A stretch of 64,000 nucleotides of DNA. It comes from Xanthostigma xanthostigma (taxonomy: Eukaryota > Arthropoda > Insecta > Raphidioptera > Raphidiidae). The DNA is taken from assembly GCA_963575645.1 (NCBI GenBank), contig OY754472.1, positions 28,335,401 to 28,399,400 of the forward strand, read 5' to 3'. Position 1 is the stretch's first letter; every line of letters starts with the position of its first letter. Positions 12,901-25,400 of the stretch are shown one piece after another. The notes below the pieces were generated by a model. The model made no database searches, had not been told where the DNA came from, and worked only from the letters and a program-made list of their open reading frames with translations. The translations under genes were made by a program, and so were the position numbers.

Positions 12901-15900
12901 ATCATGTGTAATGAAGATTCAAATTTATCCCACAGTATCTCAAGATATGAATAAAATGTGTAAGAAAATACAATTAAAAAACTGGAGTAGCGAAAAACGT
13001 CAGACTTAGATAACAGACTATACGCAATAAGCGATGTTATTTGTGATAGTATGAATGTTTGTTGGCCAGTTGTAAATTTTATATATTATGAGTAAATACA
13101 TATTATAGTAAAAAAATATTAATAAATTATCTTTTCTCTCCGTTTAACGACAATTCTTAATAACGCCACAATATGCACAGTCCCTTGAGTGTCGCTATGC
13201 AGAGTTTACACTGTATATGTATATTTTTAAAGTTGTTCATTTTTATTTGAAAGAAATTATGGTAGTTTGTATATTATGAAACATATATTTCATGTTTTTT
13301 TTTTAAGATATAACTTTGAGCGTATGTCAAATAAAATGCAACGAGTAAAACGGCTTATTGATTGGAAAGCACCGATCGAAGAAGGCTATTTCCCAAAACT
13401 CGATAGTTTGGTTGCAAGTAGAAGCTGGCCCGCTCGAGTTGGTAGATCCACTTTACAGAATCTTAATCGTGAAGTAGATCAAATTAAACAGGATGTTGAT
13501 GATCTCGTTCGCTGGAGGGATAGAATTTTCGATGCTATTCATTCAGGTTTTGTTAGAAATGTACGTTATTGCTTCAATGCCTCATTTTTTAAAGTTGTTT
13601 CAAAACATAAAAATTAACCAAATTCGTTTTAGGAACGCGGACAAAATATCGAGTTGACTGAAAATGAGGGTATAGATGTACTTGGTAATATAATAGAATC
13701 CAGTATTCTTTCTCCAAATCGAAATTTGTATGGCGATTTTCACAATATGGGTCACGTTTTCATTTCGTATGTACATGATCCAGATCACAGACATTTGGTG
13801 AGTCATAATGAGATTTTTTTAACGTTTTTGCTTTATCGACTAAGAATTTTTTAACATTGCCGTTTGAAATTTGTTAATGACACGCATCGTGCATGTTTTA
13901 AAGTCTTAGTTAAAAAAATACTGTGTATTTTACACTACACACCACAGAAGTAAAACTGATATAATTGTAAAAAAATAATAATAATGACACCTACCGCTGG
14001 GATCGAACCTTTGGACTATGAGGCAACCGTTCTACTTCGCCGCCACCTTAGTTAATGTTCTACAACTGGTTTTTATATTATACTAGCAGTCCGTCTCGGT
14101 TTCACCCGGGTGCAAAAGAACGGATGTGGGGGTGGGAGTACACAAGTACGCACGTTCATCTTAAGTTTACCGAGATGAATGTTGTGTCCAAATTTCATGA
14201 TGATCAGAGTTACCGTTCAAAAGCTTTTGTCGGACAGACAAATTTTGATTTTGAATTTTATATGTATAGATTAGGGTTTGCAGTACCGGTACTGAAATCG
14301 AATTTGTATTTTCCGGTACTGGAGGAGATCCAGTACTGAGAAATTTGATACTTTCGGTACTAGAGAAAAAATGTGTTAAATGCTTGTTGTGCTTGAAATA
14401 AAATGTTGGAATTAGTTTTGAAGAAGTTTAATCACAATACAAATCACTGAATTACCCTACGTAATTCAATAAACTTTAAATATTACAATCAGTCCCAATA
14501 ATAATCTTTGATAATCAATAAATTAAGTATTATCTTAACTCAACTTTAACAAAAAATAATCATTCTTGTCATGAAAAAGGAACCTTAAAGTCAAATTTCA
14601 TAAATTGTACCTATTCTATTTGGTTTTGAAAAATACACAAAAATGTTAAACTCGTAGTCGTAACTTAAGCAAAAAGAAATTGAGGTAAGGTCACATGGGT
14701 GTTATTTATTTAAATAAAACGTTATGTTTCAATGTAATTTATAGGAATCTTTTGGTGTTATTGGAGATTCAGCAACGGCAATGAGAGATCCGGTGTTCTA
14801 CCGGTGGCATGCATACATCGACGATGTTTTCCAAGAACACAAGGCGACTATTCCTCGCTACTCAGTCGCTCGACTTAATTATCAAAATGTCACAGTATCA
14901 GGCGTGCAAATTCAGTCAGAAGGACAACAACCTAATATGCTCAGTACTTTTTGGCAACAAAGTGACGTCGATCTATCTCGTGGAATGGACTTTATACCGC
15001 GCGGCCCTGTTTATGCCAGATTTACTCATCTTCAGCACACTCCATTTGTCTACAAGTTAGTTTTTTCATAAATTCAGAATTTAAATTCAGTTTTATATTA
15101 AGGATGGGCACTGCCAAACTTGACCGCTAGAGGCGCCAGCTATATAACCACCTCGATTTGTGGACCATTCATAGTACTGTGTACACAATAAGTTTATTTA
15201 AAATAATAAATCATTAACAATGCCGATGTGTTGTGTTTATCAATGTTCAAATTATAAAGGTTTTGTATTTCCAAAGGATTTGGAACTGATAAAGAAGTGG
15301 TTGCATGCTATCAGAAGGGAAAAAGCGCGTTTTCCTATAAAAACCAATCATAACTTAGGTAGCTATATACCTGCTGCCATCTATATTACGTTCCTCATAT
15401 TATGCCCATCTCCATTAAAACAATTTCTATAAGTACCAACTTTTTTTTCGTCTTTAAGACACGGCTATAATAATAATCCCTCATTTTGAAAATTTAACCC
15501 GCGTCTCTGCAGACATAAATAAGCTTAGTATGGTTGCTTGTTTATTTAATAATAATAATTACAATTCAGCGAATTCATAACTTATAAGTATTACATAAGT
15601 AATTATTAACGCTTTATGTTCATTTTTACTATTTTTTTTTTTTAGGATTACTGCAAATAACGCTACAAATGCTAATGCAATGGGCACAGTACGTATTTTC
15701 CTTGCTCCGAAATTTGATGAACGCGGTCTTCCAATGCTTTTCCGAGACCAAAAACATCTTTTTATCGAATTGGATAGATTTGTTCACACTTGTAAGTTGT
15801 TTATTAAAATGTTTAGAACAATTTCTTAAGATACAAGTTACTTAATTTTTCAATACAGTGAAGCCGGGAGCGAATACAATAACACGTAGATCCGACGAAT

Positions 15901-17197
15901 CATCTGTGACCATTCCGTTTGAGCGCACTTTCCGAAATTTGGATCTGAACCGTCCTGTTGGCGGCCAAGAGCTCGCCCAATTCAATTTCTGTGGATGCGG
16001 ATGGCCGCAGCATATGCTTATTCCAAGGGGCTCGCCAGAAGGATTACCATGTCAACTGTTTGTGATGATTTCCAATTATGCTGATGACAGAGTAATTATC
16101 TTCTGTATTTTTAACAGTATCCCTCTATAAAATGGCTGCTTAACATGCATGTATACAGGCACTAGTTCGGTAAAGTAATGCATGTTTTGCATTATTACCG
16201 CCACAACCTTCGGCCGAAGCCTTAAAAACCTTAATAAATTCAGTTTAAATTGGCTACAACTGCTACAATTAATAATATAAATAATTTTAAGACTTTTAAA
16301 TTGAAGGTTTACATTACCTATATAATATAAAAAGGTAATTTTAGTCATCTTTAGAAGTCGCTACATCCATCGCGCTCTCGCTCATTCGTAACAGTTTGTT
16401 CAATTTCGGCGCTTATTAGAAACCTTCGGCTTCGACCAAAACTTAGGCCCATTTTGGCCGAAGCCGAAGGTGGGTTTTTTGGCCGAAGTTGGCCGAAGCT
16501 TCGGTCGGATACTACGACGCACATAAATTTCGAATTAATTAAAATTGTCCCCGTAAAACCCTCAACAGCAATAAAATTAAAGATCTAGTTTCTCATACTA
16601 ATAAAAAACATCTAATAGTCCATATAATTTAGGAATAATGAATACCTGCAGTGCCGAATTATCAAATAGGCAAAGTAGACATTGGCCCAACTGTGTCTTT
16701 TAGGGCACCAGGATGGGAAAGGAACGGTTTTCTTAGCCGTTTTCATTAAACTTGTTGGTTGACAAAATTATAAAAAACGTATGTAGGTAGTAAAAAATAA
16801 TTTGTGAGGGGTCTCGAGATTTAGGCTGCCTAGAGTTTAATCCAGCATTTAATAACTACAGTACTGAAATAGTTATTTGATGGAAATTGTTGATTGAATG
16901 GAAATTATTAATTAATGATATTCTGTTATATAGGTTGACCAAGACAACTCTGGACTGTGTAATGACGCTTCTAGTTTTTGTGGAATTAAAGACAAACTCT
17001 ACCCAGATCGTCGTTCAATGGGATATCCATTTGATCGTATGCCACGTGATGGTGTTGATACACTTCAACAGTTCATGACACCCAATATGAAAGTTCAAGA
17101 CGTTACGATTCGATTCACTGATCAAGTTCTACAGCGAAGAACAAGTCAGCCGCAGACCGGAAATAGAGGAGGAAGTGGTAATCGAGGTAGAAATTAA
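9965..17197 (+). CDS. PPO: Prophenoloxidase (type-3 copper oxidase zymogen), 10 coding exons
   Basis: Encodes a 701-residue prophenoloxidase, the zymogen that after cleavage oxidises phenols to quinones for melanin in insect immunity and wound sealing. Exons: 9965-10078, 10148-10340, 11254-11477, 12466-12668, 13308-13560, 13633-13797, 14745-15055, 15646-15791, 15859-16091, 16934-17197; all phases agree. Copper site A is HHWHWH (H210, H214) plus H239 in YMHQQ; site B is H366 and H370 in GDFHNMGH plus H406 in FYRWHAY. The activation site is R52-F53 (DSRFGQ). The GCGWPQ thioester-like motif is at 582-587. There is no signal peptide, as usual for the family. Intron 2 appears to start with GC (10341), the only donor giving the conserved IFMGMR junction. 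The Gly/Arg-rich C-terminal tail is odd. An AG before the start codon (9955) suggests a split 5' UTR. AATAAA signals lie near 17546 and 17754. Copper-ligand numbering is my assignment from family patterns. Confidence 0.96.
10655..11097. mobile_element. Harbinger-like MITE in PPO intron 2
   Basis: Inverted ends AGCAGCGTACTCACTTAGC and (reversed) AGCCGCGTACTCACTTAGC match at 18 of 19 bases and are flanked on both sides by TTA, the 3-bp target duplication typical of PIF/Harbinger elements. No transposase inside. Confidence 0.75.
11511..12073. mobile_element. GGCTGTGTGCA-family element, unsplit reference copy (PPO intron 3)
   Basis: A 563-bp non-coding element with inverted ends GCTGTGTGCACGAAG and CTTCCTTGCACACAGC. 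Other copies are at 42071-42113 plus 50652-51058 (split by the P-like element) and 51061-52246 (carrying two insertions). In this copy GGGTAATAGAGC is continuous, which makes it the empty-site reference for the P-like insertion. A target duplication is not clear. Confidence 0.8.
12703..13160. repeat. Degenerate pogo-type repeat in PPO intron 4
   Basis: Recurrent CTCCATTTAACGTC / CTCCGTTTAACGAC and ACTCTAAATAACGACA phrases resemble the low-complexity interiors of pogo/Tigger-type MITEs seen at 30412-31401 and 60108-60450. Ends are not clear and no ORF is present. Confidence 0.35.
13978..14041 (-). repeat. Possible tRNA-derived SINE head in PPO intron 6
   Basis: Read on the minus strand the segment starts GGTGGCGGCGAAGTAGAACG and contains GGTTCGATCCC, a good RNA polymerase III B box. 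The A box is only approximate, and the acceptor stem does not pair well enough for a tRNA gene. Confidence 0.4.
14086..14265. repeat. Short interspersed retroelement-like repeat
   Basis: The pattern ACTAGCAGTCCGTCTCGG, then TTTCACCCGGGTGC, and ending ATATGTATAGAT is shared in outline with repeats at 33872-33958, 40536-40770 and 63379-63616. These look like truncated non-LTR tails or SINEs. Confidence 0.5.
14270..14370. repeat. Cluster of GGTACT iterons (PPO intron 6)
   Basis: The left end is TAGGGTTTGCAGTACCGGTA, and GTACT occurs at least five times in about 100 bp (CCGGTACTGAA, CCGGTACTGGA, CCAGTACTGAG, TCGGTACTAGA). Such subterminal iterons are typical of hAT elements, but I cannot find a matching right end. 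Confidence 0.45.
15102..15413 (+). mobile_element. Small element carrying a THAP-domain fragment (PPO intron 7)
   Basis: Ends GGATGGGCA and TGCCCATCTCC are imperfect inverted repeats, flanked on both sides by ATTAA. It contains the start of a THAP-type reading frame. Probably an internally deleted derivative of a THAP-bearing transposon. Confidence 0.55.
15220..15357 (+). pseudogene. THAP-domain N-terminal fragment
   Basis: An ATG-started frame [11 protein letters not shown], then [20 protein letters not shown], matches the first half of a THAP zinc-binding domain (paired cysteines, the FPKD segment and the KKW helix). The second Cys-x2-His pair and AVP box are absent, so the domain is broken. 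It differs from the THAP domain of the P-like transposase at 43046 and must come from another family. Confidence 0.6.
16190..16510. repeat. GGCCGAAG iteron-rich repeat (PPO intron 9)
   Basis: The word TTCGGCCGAAG and variants (CCTTCGGCTTCG, TTGGCCGAAGCCGAAGG, TTGGCCGAAGTTGGCCGAAG) recur at both ends of a 300-bp stretch. This is a typical hAT-like subterminal pattern. I could not define exact ends or a target duplication. Confidence 0.5.
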
Positions 17198-18244
17198 ATA
17201 TCATTTCTTTAAATATAATTCAAATTTCAACAGTTTTTTTCTCATTTTGAAATTTGATAGCTAGATATTACTGACTATATATATTTTTGTCACATAAATT
17301 TTTTTTTTTGTTTAAATTTTTTAACGTACAAGTTACTGAAATACCGCAACTTTCTCTGAATTTATTGCAAAGCTATTTATATCTATCGATTTGCAAACAT
17401 TATTCAATTTATAAATTTTGCAATTTATAAAAAGCAAATATTTAGTTATATCTCTTATCTACTTTTCTGTTATTTTTTAAAGCTATCTAAAGTTCTTGAC
17501 AGTTGAAATTTGAGTTGCATTTTTTTACTTTTTGATTATTACTAAAATAAATTTAATAGTATAGGTTGGTAAATATACAAAAGTTCATAGTCACCTGCAC
17601 ACTAAATAGTTGATTGTTGCTATAGCACCACATTTTTTTAAGTTTTTAACCCCATAATTCTGACCCACAATAATGGGATGTTAACTTTTTTCGCGTTATT
17701 TCATTAAAATAAATACCTATTTAAAATATAAAATCAAAATGATAAAATACCTCAATAAAGATTCTTGAAAAATTTAATGCATTTTTAAGGCCACCAATAG
17801 CTAGGGTTATTTAGGTCTAGTACCAATTTATAAATGTAAATTGTCAACCGAAAACTGCAATATCTATTAAATACTTTCTGGTAATACAGATAAGTACTTA
17901 GCTCGAACAGATTTACCGATTCAGACTGTATTATTCGTTCATTTTGGTTTCCTAATGTGCAGATAGTTATGAATTAAGTAAACCTGCTATTTGTATGATG
18001 ACTTTGGCTATGGAATGGTTTCTCTTACATTTTTTTTAAATTCATATACTGGTTTGGCAAAAGTCTGGATTATCTGAATATCTTTGATACAGTTATTTCA
18101 ATTTTAAAACACGTGGCAGAGGCACAAGGAGTATAGTATTTTTAACTTCGGTACAGCCGGAAATTCAAATTTTTGTTTTAATTAAACGCCCATATATTTT
18201 TAAAAATTTCAATCTAGAGCTCTTCTTTTAGGAGTTCAGTAAAT
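17198..18244. other. PPO 3' region and intergenic DNA
   Basis: The PPO 3' UTR should end after one of the AATAAA signals near 17546 or 17754. No other gene or clear repeat is visible to 18244. Confidence 0.5.
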
Positions 18245-18251
18245 TATGAAA

Positions 18252-19045
18252 TGGCGTTTTCGGCATCGAGAACTGCCTGGGGCGGATCAGGCCGAATTGG
18301 TTACTATTGGTTAAATAAACAATAAACAAATTTCCTTAACTAATATACTTAGGGTATGTTCCGATATGCACTGCGAGCACTGCACAGTGCTATCACTGTA
18401 GAAAAATTCGTTCCGTTATGGACTGCCAGTATACTGCCGCAGTACCCTAGGGAAATATATGACGTCATAAATCGCCGGCATATTCTACTGTGAGCACTGG
18501 CGTTTTCGAGGTAAGGTACTCGCAGTACTTTGATCACGTGATCTGTCAAAACCACTCGAGTGACTAACGTCTTATAAACAATCTACAGTTTAATCACAAA
18601 AATTATAAAGTTCTGTAATTAGTTTGAATTAATAACTAAAACAATGGAAGAATTGCAAAAAATAACCTTATTAGACATTAAAACATATTCTTTTTAATGA
18701 AAAACTATTTACTTTTATTATATTATAAATTCAATTTACAATTAATATTAATTAAGATATTTTTAATTTGACAGTACTCCAACAACAGTTTTTTTTTAAT
18801 GAACTAGAAAACTTTATTACACTCATTTGAACGCTGCGTCAAAATTTCAAAAATTGCGGCTGACAGTATACGGGATTGCGTTCCGTTTTAAATAGTAACC
18901 AGTATAACTGTCTATAAAGGAACGTGTTCACAGTATACTAAATTGACGTCACACTGTACAGTGGTCGCAGTGCATATCGGAACATAGCCTTATACTCATT
19001 CGGCCTGACTTGCTCCAGGGCACTTCTCGATGCCGAAAACGCCAT
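18252..19045. repeat. Outer inverted repeat around a MITE
   Basis: The left arm 18252-18300 (TGGCGTTTTCGGCATCGAGA, then CAGGCCGAAT) is the complement of the right arm 18998-19045 with a few mismatches. A complete second element is nested between the arms. Confidence 0.7.
18351..18990. mobile_element. MITE with AGGGTATGTTCCGATATGCA ends
   Basis: Ends AGGGTATGTTCCGATATGCA, then CTGCGAGCACTG, match the complement of the right end (AAGGCTATGTTCCGATATGC on the reverse strand) over about 32 bp. TATACT occurs beside both ends and may be the target duplication, offset by one base. Many inner CAGTAT/CACTG words occur. No ORF. Confidence 0.7.
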
Positions 19046-20052
19046 AAGATTCTAGAAGACATATTGTTTTGTAGGATGTGTAGAATTTTACTTATAATAC
19101 CAAACTTTCATCATTAGTATCCAGACTTGCCACGGCTTGAATATGCATAATATTAGATAAATTTTATAATTTATTATTAGATGTAGGTATAAATATTGTT
19201 ATAATAATAACAACAATAATAATATATAAGTGCAATGCCTGACTGTTTTCCAGCAACTTTTTTCAAAAAATATTTACTTATAACAAATAAAATCTTTTTA
19301 TACTATTCAGTATTCATAGTAGTTTGAGGCAGTTGTATTTCCATATTTTATAGTGATTTCATACCGATTAGATACACAAAGTGAAAATAATACTGCAAAA
19401 GCTAAAAATCAATGTAATATTATTACTAACTTGGAAATAAAAGGTTTCAAACGCTAAAATAAGAAAAAAGTTACTACTACTGCTAAGTACTTACATTTTT
19501 TTTGTAACACATAACGTATATTTCCTTTTCGCATTGGTGTGTATCTAATTGTTAAACTGTCAATTTTTTTTCTTTTTCATTGAGATGTTTTTGCATTCTA
19601 ATGATTTTTTTCAAAGCTTTAGTTCAGCAATGCCCAACCCATAATATGTAATACAAAGTATATAGGTTGTATTTATATATATATTTTTTTTCAATATGTA
19701 CTTATAGTTGCATGTGTAATAAATATTCATAAAGCTGTAAAATATGACTTTTTTTTGTTTCCGAAATAAAACTGCTTTATGCACGGTACACGAACAAATG
19801 ATCACAGCGATTGTCTTCGGCTGACGACCTTAAAACATGCATACCAAATGCATCCCTTCACATATATATGTCCCGTGTCTAAGCTATGATCTGAATACAA
19901 TAAATATGTGAGCCTTAGGTTTCGCGACGACTCTTGATCGTTTTTTTTCACAGTTTATTAAATTAAAGTCTTGTAATTAAAAGTCTTGTTATTTTTAGCC
20001 ATAAGTTGTATAATATTAACATAAACCCCTTTATAAAACTAAATAAAAAATA
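19046..20052. other. Intergenic, PEX12 3' side
   Basis: AT-rich, no gene seen. TTTATT at 19954-19959 reads as AATAAA on the minus strand and may end the PEX12 transcript. Confidence 0.45.
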
Positions 20053-21990
20053 TTATTCATCGTAAATTCTTATTAAGTCTTCTGTTGTTGCTGGATATTT
20101 GGTAACTGGGCATTGAGATGTTTCTTTCAAATGTCGTACAATACATCGAAAACAAAAAACATATCTGAAATAAGTTGTTTTTGTAATTGATGAATTACTG
20201 TAATAGTTAAAAATAATTTGAAATTTACCCGGATACTGAAAGAGCAGTAGGTATTTTCCATCTTTGTAGGCATAATGGACATTTTCCCTTGAACACGTTT
20301 TCACTGGTGTTTTTCTGCAAATAACAATGGAAATACCTAATCACCTGGTAAACGAAGATGAACTAGACAGCGCTGTTTCACCGGTCGGGTTAGTTTTTCT
20401 CAAAAATTGAGATGTTTTTTTGATCTGAGAGACTGAGTAGTAGGAATTCATTGGATATTTATGGATTCATCTTTGTGCGACAAGTGCGGTAAGTTGTCGA
20501 TTGGCCACTTGAGCGGAGTTGGGCGCGTTAACTTTGTTAGAGTTATTTAATTTATTTAAAATCAAGAGATGGCATTAGTATCCATTCGTCTGTTTTATTT
20601 TTAATTTGCGGGCGCAAAGAGTAATTACAGCACGTAAATAAACATTACTGTGATAACAGGCAAACAGCTATTTACCACCCGAAAAGGCGGTCACTAAAAT
20701 AGGACTTATTCCGCATGCGTAATAAAAAAATATAAATGACACAAAATAGAATAATATTTTACCGTAGGTGCACCAGGAATCGGTAAAGCTGTAAGATCAA
20801 CGTGTACCCGTTCGGCATGCCACCATTGCAAAAACTGGATAAAGAAAGCTCCTAATTCCATTGTTCTTATTAAAACACCACCCGCGACTTTTAGGGGCGA
20901 CTCAGAGAAGCTAAAATTATTAAGTATATTTAAATCAGCAGCCTTGTAACTAGGGAGTGACAAACATATTTGATTTTTCGTACTGTTTACTGCATTGGTT
21001 GATTAATTTCAAAAAATAAAAAATAATAATTTTATAGGTTTTTAAAAATGTTTAGTCAATCATTCCTGAGATTTTGATTAAGCTACTTGTGAGTATCAAC
21101 ATTAAAAAAAAAATCTGTTCCGACCTAAAATCTCCTTTTCGTATCCAGCTCCATACAGCCCCCCAGGGAACTGGTTCTTCAAGTGAATGTTGCAATGTTA
21201 ACGATGCAGCTTTTAACAATGGCGAATGGAATTTTGAATGGCCCGACATATAACGTAAATACTGAGCGAGTACAACTAATTCCCATGCTAAATGTGTAAC
21301 TGTATATACTTTAGAAAAAAGCTTCTTTGCCTTATTTTCTGTATTCTAAAATAAAAATAAATGAGCCTCATCATATTATTGAAAACAGAGTTTTGTAAAA
21401 ATAATAATTATTGATATACCAACATTTTCCTGTAATAGGCCATCAACTTCTTGCAACCGGTAATTTGTCGCTAGTGATTCAAATTTTTTTTTAATATACG
21501 GAAAAACTGCTAATAATGCTACAGACAATATTTTATGTTTAGTCGATAGTTTCGTTGATACCGATAGATTATTTTTGTTTATTACGGGTACTCTTTGCAG
21601 TCCATAAAAAGTTTCCGAAAAAGAAGCACCTAGAAAAAATTGTATTATAGCAGCGAAAAAATTTTTTTTTCTTTTGGAAAAGTATAAAGTTATTACCATA
21701 GTGGTTTAAATAATGATATTGTAAAATTGAATTTAAAATTAGATAGATTTCATCATATCGTCGATACAACCAGCCAAATTTATCCGGATTGGCAGCAGCT
21801 AAAAACTAAGGAAGTTACATCATTACTTATAATGTTATAAAATGTGATTATTAATGTATAATGAAATTACATTTACTACTCGTTTAAGAGCAGGAGGTAT
21901 TGTATTTGCTAATGATTCTTGTGCAATGACTTCAAAAATGGATGGTCTATCGATAAAACTTGCTGATATATGGGCTCCGTATTCAGCCAT
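20053..21990 (-). CDS. Pex12: Peroxisome assembly protein PEX12 (RING-like ubiquitin ligase subunit), 7 exons
   Basis: Encodes a 345-residue PEX12, a peroxisomal membrane RING-type protein that with PEX2 and PEX10 ubiquitinates the import receptor PEX5. Exons in reading order on the minus strand: 21990-21871, 21805-21697, 21629-21420, 21338-21125, 20949-20763, 20314-20229, 20164-20053; phases all close. Family landmarks: N-terminus MAEYGAHISASF followed by RPSIFEVIAQESL, then GASFSETFYGLQR, THLAWELVVLAQYLRYMSG, the FFIQFLQWWHAE membrane segment, and the C-terminal zinc module CPLC, then CFRC and CPVT (conserved PEX12 spacing). Human PEX12 is 359 residues, so the length fits. The exon 4 donor (GTCGGA) is weak and the exon 1 end was chosen to keep the family spacing (VVNFLAAANP). 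It shares a 465-bp head-to-head promoter region with Merlin. Confidence 0.93.
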
Positions 21991-22455
21991 CGTTAGTTAT
22001 CCTTAAAAATTCCAACGGACGGTGCTTAGAAAAATTGTTAAATATTTAAATAGAAAAAATGTGTACAGAAAATATGTATTTTATACTTTATGGATAATCT
22101 ACGTGTTAAGGGCTTCTGTAACTTTTTTTGTAATATCAAGCGAAAGGAACGTATAATTAATAATTTTATATTAGCCGTATCATTTTTTGTCCGCATGCCA
22201 ATGCCTTGTTTAAATTTAGTAGTTATTTTAAGATTTAATAATAACTGTCTGTTTGCAGGTTATGTCAACCACACACATTCAAACAATTCAATCTGCCATT
22301 TTCATGTAGAGTTCAAAGTTGACAAAAAAAGAATGTGTGAGATATGTTTATATAAATTATTTTAATTATCTATTGACGTTGATTAGATTTAAGTTTTAAT
22401 TTTATACAATGTTAGCGAAACATTTATACATTTATTTTAGTGTGTGTCGAGTAAA
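21991..22455. promoter_or_regulatory. Head-to-head intergenic region, PEX12 / Merlin
   Basis: The start codons of PEX12 (minus, 21990) and Merlin (plus, 22456) face away from each other across 465 bp with no other gene and no clear repeat. Both promoters and 5' UTRs must lie here or start within it, so a bidirectional promoter is the simple reading. I see no unambiguous TATA or initiator to place start sites. This is inference from layout only. Confidence 0.4.
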
Positions 22456-25400
22456 ATGAGGCATAAAATGCCACCTTTTCGTCGAAAAAAGTCAGGAAAG
22501 TCCTTTCCTGTCAAAGTTTGCACTTTAGATGCTGAACTTGAATTTAATTTGGAGGTTACGTATTTTTGTTATTTGCCTTTAGTTATTTTGATTAAGAAGA
22601 TTTAGGATGCTCCGCTGAACTCAAAAATATTCGCATTTAAAATATTATTGACATGACTCATATCTTGTTAAATTCGACATTTTTATATGATTCTTTGAAC
22701 AGCTGATAAGCTACATAACTTTCCAATTTTATATTGAATTCTTAGGATATATAAATATAGATTAAAAAATATCTATATTTCAGTGGCGAGCGACTGGGAG
22801 AGATTTATTCGATTTAGTGTGTCGTACAATTGGCTTACGAGAAACCTGGTATTTTGGCTTACAGTATGAAGATTCTAAAGGTTTCATATCTTGGCTTAAA
22901 CTGGATAAAAAAGGTATTATTATCTAAGTTCACAAACAGTCTGATGAGTATTAAAATGTAGAGATTCTTTTTGCAATTAAAGCTTTATCAACATTTTCTC
23001 GAACATATACGTAGAGAGATGAAGTGAGTCCATCGGTGGTGGTGGGAAATTGGGATCTTCGTGTTATAAATTACATATTTCAATTGTTTGCTTCATTAGA
23101 GAAATTTAGTTGTCATATCTTAAATTTTTAATTTTGCCACCTCAAGTGCATAATTATTGTAAGATGATTAAGATTTTGTGTAAAATTGTATTATTGATTA
23201 TAAAATAATTATTAATAACTAGCGTTTAATTGTGGATTCATCGCATTAATATCAATTGTAACCGAAATCTTAGTCGAATAAGAAGGAAGTGTTTCACACG
23301 TCATAGTATCGAGTTACCTTTTGGGAAAGAGTATATCGAATACATTATGAGACTCCAGTCAGTTTGTTCCAAGTGACTGCGTTCCGCCCTGGTTGATGTT
23401 TGAAAGTGGCATATTACTGAGTAAAAATTTAAATTGCATATGAAAGTTTCATCTCTGCAGATTACAAAAATAATCGTCTGCCAAGTCAAATCGGTTGCTA
23501 TCGTCGTCTGACAGCCACGGTTGATCAAATTTGTCACTGCAACTAGTACCTATGTAAAACGTTGCGTTGCAATAAAAGTTGTTGTATTTATCTTGAACAT
23601 TTTATAATGTAATGCCTCCACTACACGAGTGGCCAGCACCGCCACTTACAGGCACTCACGATTGTGTAGAGGGCATATTAGTCGGTGCGTGGACATAATC
23701 GCCTGTAATCGGCAGTAATCGGTTGATTGTCGGTACATCAAAGGAATGTGTGGCCAGCATCGTGCGCCCGTACACACAATCGGACCGGCACGATTGTGTG
23801 GAGGGCTAGGCAATCATCGCGGCGATGATAGGCACTTATTTGAGTGGCGGTGCTGGCCACTCGTGTAGTGGAGGCTTTACAGTGATGTTTTATTACATAA
23901 ATAGTTGAAAGTGCATGAAAAGTTTCATCAGAATTTCTAAAGAAATACGAATGGTCCTATTTAAGAAAAAAAAAATTCCAAACAATTGGGCGAAAGGACC
24001 ATTTCAACTTCAAAAATATTAACATTTGATATAGTAATGAAGAAAAGAAAATTTCTGATATTGCGTGAGGTGACGCGGGTAATGGCTAGTATTCAATATG
24101 ACATTTTGCTCTTCGTTGCCATGGTTACCTACACAATATGTTCACGTCATGTAAAAAGTAATCAAAGCATGCTTAACTAGTTTATTTCTGACAGCTCTAC
24201 AAAACAAAAGAACAGCTGATTTTTTATTTTCAAAATATTTCCAAAACTTTAAAGTTTGTAAAAAAAATTTTTTTTAAAGAAACTTGAAAAAACAAATAGA
24301 ATAATAAGCCGTTATGAAAAGTATACCGTTGTTATCTAAAAAATACCGTTATAGCATATATCTCTTCTGCGTATTCGCCGATTTTACCCAAAATCAATAG
24401 GGCTCTCCATATTTGCGTACCAAATATCCTCCCGAAATTTGGTTTCAATCCGCTCATCCGTTTAACCTGTATCATGCTCACAGACTAACAGACGCACAGA
24501 GTTTTTTCAACAATATGTTTTTTTTTTTAATTTGGGGAACCTTAAAACGAAAAGATATTGTAAAATTTTGTTAAGTGATTTTCGACCTAAACTTGTACCA
24601 CTCTCCACTTATGGGTTGGAATGGTGACAGTTGACTATAGTCCCTTTGGTCTATACTGATTTATCACCATATTGTAGATTACTTCATCCCATTTACGAAT
24701 ATTATATAGACTTTGATGGGATTATCTTAAAGAAAAAAAAAAAAAAACAATCAGGATACAGACCTGAGGAATCATGTCTAAGACACCCTGTATAGTTGAT
24801 GTAACGCGAACTTTTATACCGCTTTTTAATACTTTCTTATTAATTAACAGTGCAAGATCAAGGAATTGGCAATCAAACACAGACATCATTCATGTTTCTT
24901 GGAAAGTTTTATCCTGAAGATGTAGCCGAAGAATTGGTTCAAGAAGTAACCCAGCATTTATTCTTTTTACAAGTTAAACAAGCTATATTATCGATGGATA
25001 TATACTGTCCTCCAGAAGCTTCCGTGTTACTTGCCAGTTATGCTGTGCAAGCTAAAGTTAGTTCTCAATGTTTTAATTAATGAGGATTATTGGGATATAA
25101 CATTTAAATCATTTTCTCGAAATGAAACTTTTTCTTAATGATATTAATTGTTAAAGCAGTTGGGCAAATACGGTGTTTTGCGAAGAAATTATCAATGTTT
25201 GACATTTTTAGCTGGGAGACTATGATGAGACGACTTACAAGCCGGGTCAGTTGGCCAGTGAAGCGTTGCTTCCACAACGCGTCATCGATCAATATCAGAT
25301 GACGGCTGACATGTGGGAAGAACGCATTAAACAGTGGTATGCAGATCACAGAGGCATGTCGAGAGACGAAGCAGAAATGGAATACTTGAAAATCGCACAA

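Noticed and set aside
13978..14041. Functional tRNA gene
   Set aside because: Good B box only; no convincing acceptor or anticodon stem, so treated as SINE-like.
14270..14460. Complete hAT element from TAGGGTTTGC to ACCCTA
   Set aside because: Only six bases of the ends match and the flanks do not form an 8-bp duplication.
11254..17197. Hemocyanin instead of prophenoloxidase
   Set aside because: The R-F activation site, GCGWPQ motif, lack of signal peptide and HHWHWH arrangement fit insect PPO.
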